From the NCBI RefSeq assembly GCF_021018895.1, contig NC_079381.1, positions 7,466,001 through 7,530,000 on the forward strand: a stretch of DNA of 64,000 nucleotides, given 5' to 3'. A model generated the notes under the pieces. It did not search any database, was not told the DNA's origin, and was given only the letters and a program-made list of their open reading frames with translations. A program made the translations under genes and the position numbers. This DNA comes from Seriola aureovittata. Its lineage: Eukaryota > Chordata > Actinopteri > Carangiformes > Carangidae. This document shows, piece by piece, positions 50,701 through 62,815 of this stretch (the first letter of the stretch is position 1; every line of letters starts with the position of its first letter).

Positions 50701-52112
50701 AAGATGTTCAACCCCGTCTGTCCAATATTTCCTTCATTCCACAATTTCGCCAAGTTTACAGGATACGTGATTAATTATTTTCAGATATGTGAAACTCTAT
50801 TTCCTTGCTGCAGATAAATGATAATTGTTGTTTCAACAGGATAATAGGTCTCACTCAGATTATTGCTTGCAGCCAAAATTAAAAACTCATTACATACACT
50901 TGCAGTTACACTATGTAATGCTGGCAAAGATACAACATACAATAATGCAAAACCATTCATTATGTCATGACAATGTTGGTTTAGCGGTCTTTCCAGACTT
51001 TCACTCATAGCAGAGGTGTAATAGCTTTATTTACAGATGCCGATGGAGGTTGTACAGGAAATTTCCAGGTAGAATATAAATAATGTATATAATGTTTTAG
51101 GAGGCCTCTACGTGTAATGTGGGGCTGAATCACAGCTGCAACAACCTCTCTAGTTGGATGGTGACCGATGAAAGCCTATTTGACAAAAAGGTCATATGAG
51201 TGAGTATATTAGAGAATAATAACTGCTGACCTCAGCTGGGTCATGGGTCCACTGGCCGTCCACATAAAACTTGTACTGATGCTCCCCCTCAGGCAGATCC
51301 ACAATGGCCACAAAGGTGTTTTGACTTTGAAAGATGACAAGTAAGGTGAGTTGTCACAGTAACTTCTCTTTGAGTCTTCAACCTCATTAATAATATGTGT
51401 GCCCTCTAAACCAGTGAACTGAATTTCAACAAGGCTTTATCCTTTACTTCCAGAAACTTCAGTGGTACAGTGAAATCATGTATATCAACCTAGCAATTGT
51501 ATCGACCTGTTTCATTCATAAAACAAGCTGTTTCATGAAAGACACTCAAAACAACTGTCTTTGCGTGCTAGCTAGATTCAGCGAGAAATGGTAAATGTTA
51601 TCTTATCAAATAACTTTAAATGAGGACACAAATTTTCAAGATACATCCTCACCTTCTAATAAGAGGAATCTTGTTGGCCCAATTGTTGAAGGACCCAGAG
51701 AGGTAGACCTCCTTGCCATCTCCAGTCCAGCGAAATACCGTTGGCCGGTCTAAAGTTGGGGCTTTGTCGTCTGCTTCTAAGTCTTGTTGCCATGCAAGGA
51801 ACTCCTCTTTCTCTAAAGGAGCCTGAAACATCATTTGGAGAAAAAAACATCACTAGCTGTTGATTTACATCATGTGAAGAGTTGGGTTTGAAAAGGTCTA
51901 CGGGCACCAAATTACCATGTTGGCAGCAGATAGTCTGCCTGAGAGTGAGCCGCGTGACTTACTTTCAAATCTTCACCATGAAAAATATCAGCATCTTCTG
52001 GGCTGTCCATCAGGATCTTTGGTCTCTCTCCCTCCTTGATACCTCGGCTGTCCCTGCGCTGAGCCTTCTCCCCCTGGCCCATCGCGGCCCTCTCACTGCT
52101 TGTATTCCCCAT
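47763..52112 (-). CDS. prkab1: AMP-activated protein kinase beta-1 subunit
   Basis: Seven coding exons on the - strand: 52112-51963, 51822-51653, 51324-51231, 50649-50535, 50185-50052, 49640-49572, 47840-47763. All introns are GT-AG and the frame is open for 269 aa (human 270). The subunit scaffolds AMPK alpha and gamma subunits and binds glycogen. Visible features are MGNTSSER with the myristoylation Gly2; the beta-1-type PKILMDSPEDAD segment (31-42); a CBM48 glycogen-binding module at about 77-158 with SGSFNNW (Trp98) and DGQW (Trp132); Ser107, at the position of the human Ser108 autophosphorylation site; and a C-terminal ASC domain (PPILPPHLLQVILNKDTG to TTLLYKPI). The N-terminus marks it as beta-1, although WANKIPLIRS is closer in length to beta-2. 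The third-exon donor (GTCAGC) is weak but canonical GT. Assignment as prkab1a or prkab1b is not possible here. Confidence 0.97.
47988..48016. repeat. 11-bp perfect hairpin in prkab1 last intron
   Basis: agattagtggg (47988-47998) pairs exactly with cccactaatct (48006-48016) around a 7-nt loop. A third related block (tcactaatcc) lies at about 48031-48040. Confidence 0.85.
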
Positions 52113-54158
52113 GGCTTTGTCTTCTTGCAGGCCAACACAAGGTCACTGTTAGTAGGAGATTTAAGGCCAAACAGCAACTCAGAAAAGACTCCACAAGATG
52201 TGACATTTCTCAAATAAGGTCATTAATCATTAGTGGCCAGTACTGGGCTACCTGCAGCAAGTGTTGCTTTTTAAGACTACATCCGTCAAATGAGACAGAT
52301 AAAATTCTTTACACCTTAGGCGCTAAAGTTCCTCTCTAGAATGAGTGAAGCAGCAGATTAAGCTTACTCACATGTATAGATCGTAAATTACAAAGAGCAG
52401 TGGGTCAGAATCACGTGGAAAGATTTGACAGACTTTTACTCCACTTCATAGAAAACATGTTGCCTGTATTACTGTATTCATCGAACAGCTGGAGCAATCT
52501 GTTCTTTGCACAGTATGACTGTACAAACAAAACTGTATAATCATTGCAGAATCCCTGCTGCTGGGAACTGAATAACACAGGGCGGTATTGTTCGACACAC
52601 CACTTGGGCACCTGAAATGTTAGAGTTTACCTTTTTATTGTTAGGCTCAGTATGAACCTAACATGCCATTTCTTTCAGTATGCTACCTTCTCTCTTTAAA
52701 GGGCCAGTGTTTCTGTGGGACAATTAAAGTTACTGCAGTATACTTCACAAATCCATCCCAACACATATTGGCTTTTATTAATTATTTCATTGATTTCTAC
52801 TTATGTAAGTTACTGCTGCATGATAATAATGTTGTGCTGAGTTTTAAAAATCAGTTTTCACTGTCAGCTGGAAGTAAGCAATGGTAACATGACCTTGACA
52901 AACAAAAGGCAATATGGCATTTACAGTAATGGATTACCTATTTCAAGGATGCCTCTCAGTGAAAATTAAGTTGCATACCAGTGTGAAATCAAATGAAACC
53001 AAACTCTGACATACTACTAGTGGTAATAATGAAAACGTCTGCCAAAATTGCTTAAAATTGGAAAATACATTGATTTCTTTCAATTAACATTACTCAGGAA
53101 TTTCTTAGTATTTCTATTATCATGATGTGATTACTACAGTTAGTGTCACTACCACATAATCAAGACGATTCAAAATGGTGACAGAAAAGGTTTGTATTTA
53201 AGAAGACATCAGGCAAAGAGATTTAAGAAGACATAACCATTTTTGTGTAGTTAACTACTGAAACTTTTGGCCCTGTTGGGCCATTAAATTTTACCATTTC
53301 TTTGCTCTCTTTTCATCCTATGAAGGTAAGCCCAGGCAATGCATTTGTCAGGCAGTCCATACACATCACACTCTTTGTGTAATACATGTACAAAAGCCAA
53401 GGGCAAGCACTGCTCAATGCTCACACAGTGACAGCATTATTGTGGTTAAACCTCCAAAATCTCAGCCTAAGAAGGAATCTCCATGGCCACACATAAGAAG
53501 TTATTGTATATCAAACCAAAGCTGACAATCTTTTCACTTTCCTGTGAATAGTGGGGTATTTATTTTTGGTTAATGTTTAACCTGTGAACACTTTTGACAT
53601 GTGACTTTGTTATAATTTTGTTTCAGGTGTTGTCAATTTGATCTTGTTTTTTGTTTTTTTTTCCAAAATAGTTTGAACTACTTTTTCTGAGTTTCTTATC
53701 TCAAGGGGAGCTTTGCTGTAGTTCAACTTTTTCCACTGTGAAGTATCAGCCTGACTCAGGGCTTATCAAATTCTCTAATTGTCTCTGATAAAACACACCA
53801 AAATAATCTGTCACTCCCCTGTTGGGGTCTGATCATTAGAGTCAAATCATCCCTTTACTACCACATGTGACTTTATAGTAATTTGTTCAATTTAAGATCT
53901 GTTTTTCCAGGGTTGTGCTTCTATTGCATGTTGATCATGGATGCGGGGCATTTTCCCACTGTATGACAGTATCAACATTTTGAGTAAAGTACTGTTTCAA
54001 CCACTGATCGTTATACTATAACATTTCTGTGGGGTGATACTATAAAACGGATACAATATCATGCAGCTTATACGTAGTTATCTTTCTAGGATGATGCAGT
54101 TCCACGGACGAGTTTTTTAGCAGTTTTACGTAACGCAAAATGACGCTTCCATTAGCGA

Positions 54159-54174
54159 CCCCCCCCCCCCCCCC
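54159..54174. repeat. Poly-C tract of 16 bases
   Basis: Sixteen consecutive C, followed by gtgacccccgaagaggg. It lies in the presumed first intron of prkab1, about 320 bp inside the putative first exon. Confidence 0.93.
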
Positions 54175-54490
54175 GTGACCCCCGAAGAGGGCTAACGGAC
54201 ATTAGCTCATCTTAAAATCTGACTGCAATAGAAGAAACAACATTACTAACTATTGTGGGATTATAGGACAGAAGGTGAGTTAAGTTTCAGCCAGTGGCAC
54301 CTGTGCAATAAGATGCAACGTTAGCTAAATGATTTACTAAAGCTAACAGTTAGAAGCTAGCATCATTGTGTTGTGTAGCCGACTAGAGGTCCTGTAACCC
54401 AAACAGTGCTACTGCTTGCTACATAGAAGTGACACCCCTTAAGGACTGAAAGAACTGACTATAAATACTGACCGGCGATTAGCTTTTTAC

Positions 54491-54610
54491 CTGAGCAGTG
54501 TTTAGCGTCGTAGCTGTTGGTGTTAACTCGTCACAACCATCTCGTCAGGGCAGAAAACAAAACATTAGTCACAGCAAACAAACCCGCCCCCTCCGGTTTG
54601 CGCATGCGCA
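54491..54610 (-). promoter_or_regulatory. prkab1: prkab1 promoter and noncoding first exon
   Basis: On the - strand a donor (GCTCAG|GTAAAAAG) follows 54491, so a noncoding exon probably ends there. Upstream lie the perfect 12-bp palindrome tgcgcatgcgca (54599-54610), the consensus NRF1 site, and a GC box (cccgccccctcc, 54583-54594). No TATA box is seen, which fits a housekeeping gene. The acceptor of the next exon lies 10-60 bp before the ATG at 52112; several AGs are possible. Confidence 0.6.
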
Positions 54611-54614
54611 GTAG

Positions 54615-56435
54615 ATAAAAAAAAAGCCTCATTAAAAGCTATCAAATGATCCCGCAATATTTTATTTCCCCATAAGCAGGTATCATCGCCGAAGCTGTTT
54701 GTCTTGCAGAATATAACTATCACTATCACATTATAATTCTGTTCCTAATGTGTAATGAGAGATGTAATTGTATGTAATAAACACTAGATGGGAGCGTGCA
54801 TCAAGTATAGTGACAATGTACAACATGAAACCATTTAGAGATGAGATCATGCAACAAATCTCTAATTCCTATGTCAGGCAGAACAACCTGATCCCAGGCC
54901 AGTGCCAAACCTCATCACCTGTGTTCAGTTGTCCCTATACTGCTGTTGTGCTAGTGCTCCGGCGGGTGTTTTTGATTATTCTTAGCAGAAGAAGTGTGAT
55001 GAATTACATTAATGGTGCCTCTGTTCCAATATGGATAGACCAATAAACCATACAAATGAGCTATCATGCATAATGCTAGGCCTCTGGAAAGTAGCCATTA
55101 TCATTGTTAATTAGTTACACCACCGCTGTACCAGCTTAAAGTGTCTCCTATTTGTTAATATTTTTATTTTGTATAATTTAACAGTTTTTCTTGGATGTTA
55201 CTAATTTATTTTTTGCCATCAGCATTGCCTCCCTTAGCTGTTCTGATGCCAGCAAGATAGGGCTAATTGTTCTTTATCTCTTTCACCCCATGGGGCAGTC
55301 TCTTACACTCTCTTCTGTTAATGGAGTCATGTAGAGCTGCAGCAATAGCTGAAAGTGTCTTTTCATCTTTATTTAGTCCCCTCACCACCATTCCTACAAC
55401 TACACCTATTCTCTTTTCCTCAAACATCGACAGATTTAAAATACATAATGATGTTCACCTCCCCATACAGCACACAGGGGGCAGCAAACACTGCAGTCTA
55501 TGGCACATAATGAGGAGCTAAGTAAAAAAGAAAAAAAGGTGTCCAGCAGAGATGTGTGAAATGAAGGGGGGGGTTAAATTTCACTGGACCATCTAAAAAC
55601 AGAATTTACATTTCACCAAGCCCTATTATCCAGAATGTCACAGCAGACACAGCCCCAAATTATAGGCATGGTCACGGTTGATTGCAGTACACAGATGTCA
55701 GTCCACACCGGGTGTTCAATTACAGAGATTTAATTTTTCCCCTCACAGCCTTTATGCCTTGTTATTACCACTTAATATTGTTGGCTTCTTCTTTCTTCTC
55801 ATTCTTATCTGGGAGAATGTATTATTTAGAAAATCTCAAAACAACAAGACCGTTATTGTGTGATTTAGACATGTATATGCATGTTTTTGTGCAGGTAGAA
55901 TAGAAGAGAGATGCGTGCCATGCATCACTTTCACAAGAGCACTTCAATATTTCATTAAATGAGCTTTTAAAAAGAAAAACAAGAGCCAGGCATGTTAGAC
56001 GACTGTCCTGGAACCAGACCGCTGTAATTGGCTCACGTCAGCTGAGGAGACTGAGTGGGCTCCAAGGAAGAAGTTGGCCTGGCTGCTGGAGGTGGGATGT
56101 GATGTTTTTTTTTTTTTTTTTTGCTTGTATGCGGAGGTGGATCTAAAAATGGATTGTAGGGATGGAGTTGGATGGTATGGCATTTTGTTAGTTTTGATGT
56201 GTTGAAAATCAGTTGGCAATGGTAGAACAAGGACAGAGGTGGGATTGGGTAAACCTTGATATTACATAATTTAAAGACTTATTTTCTTGTAATTTATCCT
56301 GTGTGATTAGGGCTCCTACTTTATTTCTTCTTATCTGTCAGTCAGACTGTTTATGTAGACATCCCTTTATATCAAATATACAAAATTAAGACAAATGCTT
56401 AGGAGAGCGAATTATACATTTATTTAAATGTTTAT
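54615..56435. other. Intergenic upstream of prkab1
   Basis: Noncoding with a T18 run near 56105-56122. The open frames are short and unrelated to known families as far as I can tell. Confidence 0.5.
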
Positions 56436-56439
56436 AAAT

Positions 56440-56706
56440 CTAAACTGAAGAACTGACATAACATCTTTTAGGAGATTTTTTGTCTTTGTAATATTTACAA
56501 CCTGAATGCCTGCTTTGATAGAATTTCTCTCTAGAGTCAAAAGCCCAAACTGGGAGAGCTTTCACAGTCTCATCAAAAATCCTGTGTTGGCTCACAAACC
56601 TGCTGATTAACTCCGTGATGTTACTGATGTGCTGACATTTTACCGTGACTCCATCCTGGAACTGCTTCCCCAGAGCCATGACCAGGCTGCCACTCTTATT
56701 TACCAT
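56440..56706 (-). CDS. Possible small unidentified gene or exon
   Basis: An 88-codon frame on the - strand with mixed, protein-like composition: N-terminal MVNKSGSLVMALGKQFQDG, a central region, and a Lys/Cys/Tyr-rich C-terminus. A TATAAA lies upstream on the same strand at 56816-56821, about 110 bp from the ATG, with room for a short leader. A short upstream frame (ATG GCT TCA ..) ends just before this ATG. A possible donor (ACG|GTAAAA) lies inside the frame, so part of it could be intronic. I do not recognise the family. It may equally be a chance frame. Confidence 0.3.
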   Translation of the reverse strand: MVNKSGSLVMALGKQFQDGVTVKCQHISNITELISRFVSQHRIFDETVKALPVWAFDSREKFYQSRHSGCKYYKDKKSPKRCYVSSSV

Positions 56707-56829
56707 TACTCATCCCTGCTGAGTGAAGCCATCACACAGCAGCAGCTAGCCACTCCGTAACACCTCAGCCAGCAGCTGGCCCTGATACACTCTCCATAGG
56801 ACAAGCCAGATAACCTTTATACTGAGCTA

Positions 56830-57940
56830 CTCGTGGGGAGGCGATGACTCACAAACTCATACTTGTTGCCGTGGCACTCTCACAGGCTCACATCTGTTCA
56901 TGCAACACATTTGTATTCATGCGATTATTCCTTTGTCAAACACTGAATGAAAACTTGTTTTATTTAAACATTCAGAGCTTAACATTATGAAATAGAATTC
57001 TCATTGTTTCCCCGAAGACATAAACATTTAAAAACAGGTCACAAATATATCGTTTCCTTTTAAAAATGCTTTACAAAACAGCGGGGCACTGCTGTTTTTA
57101 ACAAAGGTCACTCAAATAGGCCTATGTCAGTTTTGGTCAGGACTAGAGTTAATACACATTTAGTTTTTTGGCCACATTGGCATCATTGGTTTGTGGAATC
57201 ACTTCATTGTAGATTTTGGTCTTTTAATGGTATTTCCTGACAACATGAAAAAGTAATGTCTTGAGTATTGTCAGCCTTATCCTTTAACAACAAGGTCTAT
57301 ATACACTATTCTATAGCAGGAATTTCAAAACGTTTCCCTTTATTTTATCTGCTGTTTCACACTGCCTACCTGAAAGTTTGATTTGTTCATTGACCTCACA
57401 TCTTGTCATGATTTGTTATGGTCTACTAGAAGTTTGAATTAATTGGAACAATTTTGTTGAATGAATGGTTCCACTGACACAGTCCATCAAATTACGTCAC
57501 TGCAGTTTAACTACATGACTGTGAAAAACTCTCTTATACAGAATGTGTAGAAGAAGCGTCTGCTCTTTTGATGACATCAACATCTCTGTAATTGCAGTTT
57601 AAAGGAGCTATTTGTAAGGTATGCTATTTCTGCATAGCCAACATTAGCATTAACAGCTGTTAACTTACCAGACTTGCTAAGAGTTTCAGCCACTGTTGTG
57701 TTTACAATACAGCACTTTTTTTCTTCAGGGCAGAACTTCTGATGCTACACTGACTCAGTATTGGAAAGTGACAAGATGGGCCGACCATGCTAGCTAGTTA
57801 GCATGCCAATTTTAGTTTTAGAGAAGAAATGATAGAAATAGAAGCAAAACAAGAGGGTTCCTTTCAACCTCTGGAGACAGCTATTGGTGAGTAAAGGAAT
57901 GAAGTCTGATGTATTGTATGTTCTAATCTATTAAACTTCT
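56830..57940. other. Intergenic, partly repeat-like
   Basis: The stretch 57595-57890 ('taaaggagctatttgtaagg', 'gctagctagttagcatgcca') resembles a diverged fish repeat but could not be assigned with confidence. No gene is seen. Confidence 0.45.
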
Positions 57941-57944
57941 AAAT

Positions 57945-58390
57945 GTCATGACCCACCAAGTTACTTGAGTTCATGGTTCTTTGTCTTTAATGTTTCCCTC
58001 TCTTGTATTTTGGTAACCATTGTCTTGTCTCATGTCAGAGCCCACGTCCTGTCAAGTTTCCCTCCTGTGTGATTACCTGCCCCGCCCTAATGTGTTTCAC
58101 CTGTGTCTCATTGTCTCTCCTGCCTTAGAGTATTTAAGTCCTTGCCTTCCCCTCATGTGTTGATTGTCTTTATCCCCGTGTGAGCGGTCCAGCAGTTTCT
58201 CGTGTAGCCCCTCGTGTTTGTGTGATTTTTACCTGTTTGTTTGACCAGTGAGTTTTACCTGACGATTTTGATACTTTTGCCACATTGACTGATCACCTGT
58301 GTTCGGATTTCTGGACTGATTAAAACTTTGAACCTGACCCTCATCTGAGTCTGCTTTGTGGGTCCACATCCAGTGTGTGCTTGACACTGT
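57945..58390 (+). mobile_element. Dispersed teleost repeat, non-autonomous
   Basis: It runs from 'aaatgtcatgacccaccaag' to 'gtgtgcttgacactg'. It carries the typical 'cctgtgtgattacctgcccc', 'gagtatttaagtccttgcct' and 'gattaaaactttgaacctga' phrases of an abundant fish repeat. No coding capacity is visible. Confidence 0.65.
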
Positions 58391-61300
58391 AAAGCCTTTA
58401 ACATTCATTGTAAATAGTCATTTTTTTATAAAGATGTAAGCTCTTATAAAGAAATAGATTAAATAAGATTGACCACGAGAAAAGGAAATACAGGCACACT
58501 ATTCTGCCCTTTGCTGCTGCTGTGTTGCTGCTGTCATACCCAAAAGACAGAGATGTTGTTTATACTCACACTGGCATGTACAAATTTTTTGTTTCAACCC
58601 TGTAAAGTGTACCAGGCCTTTGACTGGAAAAGAGAACTTGTTCATAAGCTAAACATTTCAGATGGCATGAAGGCAGCATCACAGGGCTTAAAACAATCTT
58701 TCTCATTAGCCTGATAATTTGTGAGGCTATTTGGGTGGGATAACCTTGGACTAATTCAGAGCTCAAGTTTCACATTTGACTCAGCATTTAATGTGGCAAT
58801 TAGCCTGGTCACGACCATCATCATTGAATCTGTTATGAAACAGTTACATAATATCCTCATCTAAACGATTTCTCTCCCACACACGCTGTCTCATTCTTTG
58901 TGTCCTTTTATCCCTATTTCCTGTTTAGTCTCTCTCTCTCTCTCTCTCTGTTTTTTCTCTTTTTCTACTTTCTGTGTCTCTCTCCCATTCTCACTGTGTG
59001 ACCTTCAGTTTAACATTTGGGGGGAGATGCTACTGCTGCACTCCTCCCTATTCTTTCTTCTACTGACAGATAAAAAGAGGAAGCTTCAGGGTAGCAGAGG
59101 GTTCATAGCTACTACATGTCTGTTTTCCTTCTCTATTTTCTCCAATTTACCATGACAATCCTTTGAGGCAAAGTATGGTTCATAAAACAGTTTCTGTCCC
59201 ACCCTATCTCTGGCAAAACCCTTAGCGAGAAGGTGATCTTTTGGTGATATGAGAGACAGTCCTTTTCATGTCAGTGGTTGCCAGGTGAAAGGTCCAGTGG
59301 CCGTGATACTCTGAGAGCCAGGGCTCTGTCCTCTTTATGTAAGCTAGAGCACACACTCAGCTACGATCTGCTCCACGATTGGTACTTTACTGTCCCTGTG
59401 CTACCATCCTCTTGACATTGATATATTTGAGATGCTATGGGTGAGATTCTCAGGGAAAGCCATTTGCGCTCTGTGGAATGTATAATCTGTGTATACATAC
59501 TTGATGAAGCAACAGTTAAATCACGCCATGTTATCTGTTCCTGCCACTTGAAATAGTGTGCAGAGGGTAATCAAGCTGAGGGAGCTGATAAATGGATGAA
59601 TTTTAAATGTAATACTACTCTTGCTACACTACATTTACATTTTTGCATGGTGCTGATTATAATGACAAATGTGGCAGATTTATCACCAGCGGTAGCTAGC
59701 TAGAGTAAACTAGGGCTCATGCTCAAATTATGTGGGTTGTTTAAAACACTGTCTCTAACTGTCTGTAAATTGCCAACAAAAGCACAACGTTGGCGGGTCT
59801 TGCTGTGTTTTTTGACCAGTGGAGGGGCATGACTGGCTTTTTGATGTTTTTTTAAACAAGAAAAGAACAATCTTAAATTGGACATGATGGCTAAGCTAAA
59901 AGACTGAAGTTAAAGTTGCCCCACAGGCAAAAAGTCAGCATCCTCATCAGCTAATTAGCCTATAAAAATGTAATTAAAATGCTATTTGTTCTAACATAGC
60001 GTAACCCTCAAATGGCTTGGATACAAGCAACGCAGTGGTTGTGTTTGTATTTTCCAAACACTGCTTCCCTTTCACAAGAAAACAGAATTTGAAGATGAGT
60101 AATAATGACTAAGCTACTGTAGTTGGCAGGACATGCTAGTGTTTGTATAATGTTAGAGCAGATACACACACAGTTAAATCCATTCCTTATACTTTTGCTC
60201 TTGTGTTTTTTGGTTTTGAAAAGGCTTTGAAATTTAATTCAGTTCAATTCTGTTCAATATTGTTGATTTTATCTTGTCCAAATTAATGATTTTATACAAA
60301 TTGTGGTCATTGAATTGAATATTAGATTATTTTATGACATTTTACATATATTTTCTGTATCCTGACATACACATATTATGGAAAAAATATTTGTATAAAT
60401 TTTGTGGTACTGATTTCAACCATTTCCATTGTCCATCCCTATGGTAAATGTTTAAGCATGTTTATTTTTTGTTGCCTAAAAAAAGGACAAAAAGACACAA
60501 ACCCAAGATTCTCAAGAAGGAGAGTAAATGCCATGCGTTTATTTCAGCACTGTGACAAATCCCTCAGACTATCAACATTCATATCGTAACCATACTTTAT
60601 TCACTAAAAGGTCATGGCAGATAACCTTAATTCATGGCATAAACACTAGATGAAGTTCTATTTGTTACAGTATGTTTCCAGTGATTCTAGGGGCAGTTTC
60701 ATGTGCATTTAAATTGTTGTATAACCTGTAACATTATAGAATTCCCACCACATCTTCCATAACAAGTTTTAATCAGTGCTTCTGCATATTAATTTAACAA
60801 ATGACAAATGTTTGCAGCCGATCTCCCACTGTCTCTCAGTATTTCATTACATGATTATCTCACACAGTGGTCCAGCTACATCTCATTCCCACAGTGCAAA
60901 TAATGACACTGGAACAGGAAGGCAGATGTCTCCACCTTGTCAAAGTGCAGCTCTGTGAGCACAACAGGAACAAAATGTACTATATGGCAGTATATACAAG
61001 TCACTTACTGGTTTAGCTTTCATTAACGTTCACTTCACATTCTTTTTCACATGTAGTACTTCAGGAGAACATATAGAGCCTTGGATGAGAATGGGGAAAA
61101 AACAGATATATCAGAGGATACAGGAATAAATATGGATTTTTAATACATAATAATAATTTATACTGGTATTTATAGCAGTTTTGATATAATATGTATGCGG
61201 ATAGCTATCATTTCTGTTTGGTATATGTTCTGATAATGGCAACTCCAGGGTTAATCTGCTCCCAGAAGTGCATCCATTTGTCAAGCAGTACCAGTAATGA

Positions 61301-62300
61301 ATTTGCATGGGCCTTTGTGCACAGCGATTAACACTTTTGTTGGTGAATAACACAATCCCATTACAGTAGGATGGAGTTATTATTAGGACATGATGAGGCC
61401 CAGAGGAATGGATACTTGAAAGAGTAACAGCCTGTCAAATTAATGTACCTGCATGAAGAGGTGTGTTTTGTAGTCTGGATGGCCATAGAGTGTAGTATCT
61501 GTCATTTACAACGGAGTGCGAGCACACTAGGAGCTTGTCTGCTCGTGTGAATGATCTCTTCATACAAGGGCTCAGGAATATCACTGACTGACTGACTAGT
61601 CATGAGTTGGTTGTTTGTCTTCCTCGTCCTATCTCTCACATTTGTTGTTGGAAGCCGTCAGGTTTTGGAGTTGGGACCAGTGACAGCTGCTGTCACTTGC
61701 ATCGTCGTCGTGTCATTCGGCATGTGTGTTGTCGGTGTAGTGGATTGAGGTGAAGCAGAGGAGGAGAGATTCCATCGATGGCCTGATCTGCTGTCTCTCA
61801 GAGCTTCATCCAGTTCACTCAGTCACCTTCCTCGTGTCATCGTGTCATCACGTCTATCTTCCTCCGCTCATCTGTATATTATAGGGTACACCCTCTATCT
61901 CCCTGTCCCTCTCTCTGCTTGGGTGCAGTGGAGGATCCTGGACTATAGAGGCAGATGGATGTGCATGGCAGAACTATTGGGACGCGCAGCCAAAACATAG
62001 ATGGCACTCTCCTTTAAAAAGTCTGCCCAGGTCACTGACCTGTTAAAGAGAGGTTTTTTTAATGTATTAGTTTGAAATCACTGTTTGCAATCATTTCTTT
62101 TCAGTCTGACAAAATTCGATGTATGTATACGGTTACAAACTGGGGATAAGGCTGGGGTCATGAAACATGAAACACAATGAACTGCAGACTATTGAGGACT
62201 AGTTTCTATATTTTTTTACTGTCCCCAAATGAAAAGCCAACAATGAACTGATCATAATAACAAGTATTGTCTGTGCAGCCAAAGCCTGATATGTTTTATT
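58391..62300. other. Intergenic, no gene seen
   Basis: Contains a (TC)n run at 58929-58949 and an (ACTG)n stretch near 61582-61599. The 61640-61990 segment is repeat-poor and GC-richer, but no exon is supported. Confidence 0.5.
58929..58949. repeat. (TC)n microsatellite
   Basis: About 10 TC units, read directly. Confidence 0.95.
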
Positions 62301-62304
62301 ATAG

Positions 62305-62815
62305 AAATTATTAAAGATTCATTATAGTATAAAGTGAGATTTCCATGTCATTTTTGAATATAAAGCAGGTCTAGGTTCTATATTAATACCGTGAAAGTAT
62401 CAAACTGCTCAGTCCACAGAGAGATACACACAGCCTGTATTCAGAAACTGAGCCTTAAAACAAGCCTTCAGAACTGCTGTAACTTTGTTATGTCAAAACA
62501 AAGCAGTCGCTCTCAGCCCGAAGACCCGCCCACCCAGACCCACCATCCAGCCTTGCAGGATTTGGCTTCTCTGAGTGTTTACCTGAATCTGCAATATTCG
62601 TATTTGATCACTCAGAAAAACAGTCAGCCAATCATAGGAGAGGCTCACAGCCTTAACAACACCTAGCTGTTGTTGCTAGAGCTCCAGAGAGAAGCCTTAG
62701 AGAGAAGATGTAAGTCTATATTGAGATCATTTTTGGTGCTTAAAATCACAAATATATCTTGGAAGGATATCAACACTTCTAATAAAACACTGGAAAAGTG
62801 TAAAATATGGTACCT
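62305..62815 (-). mobile_element. Dispersed repeat, copy B of an inverted pair
   Basis: The reverse complement of copy A at 43994-44485, with matching blocks in the same order: 'gaatataaagcaggtctagg' (62366), 'ccatccagccttgcaggatt' (62542), 'cactcagaaaaacagtcagc' (62609) and 'ctggaaaagtgtaaaatatg' (62790). Copy B contains an extra GC-rich stretch near 62510-62540 compared with A. Confidence 0.9.
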
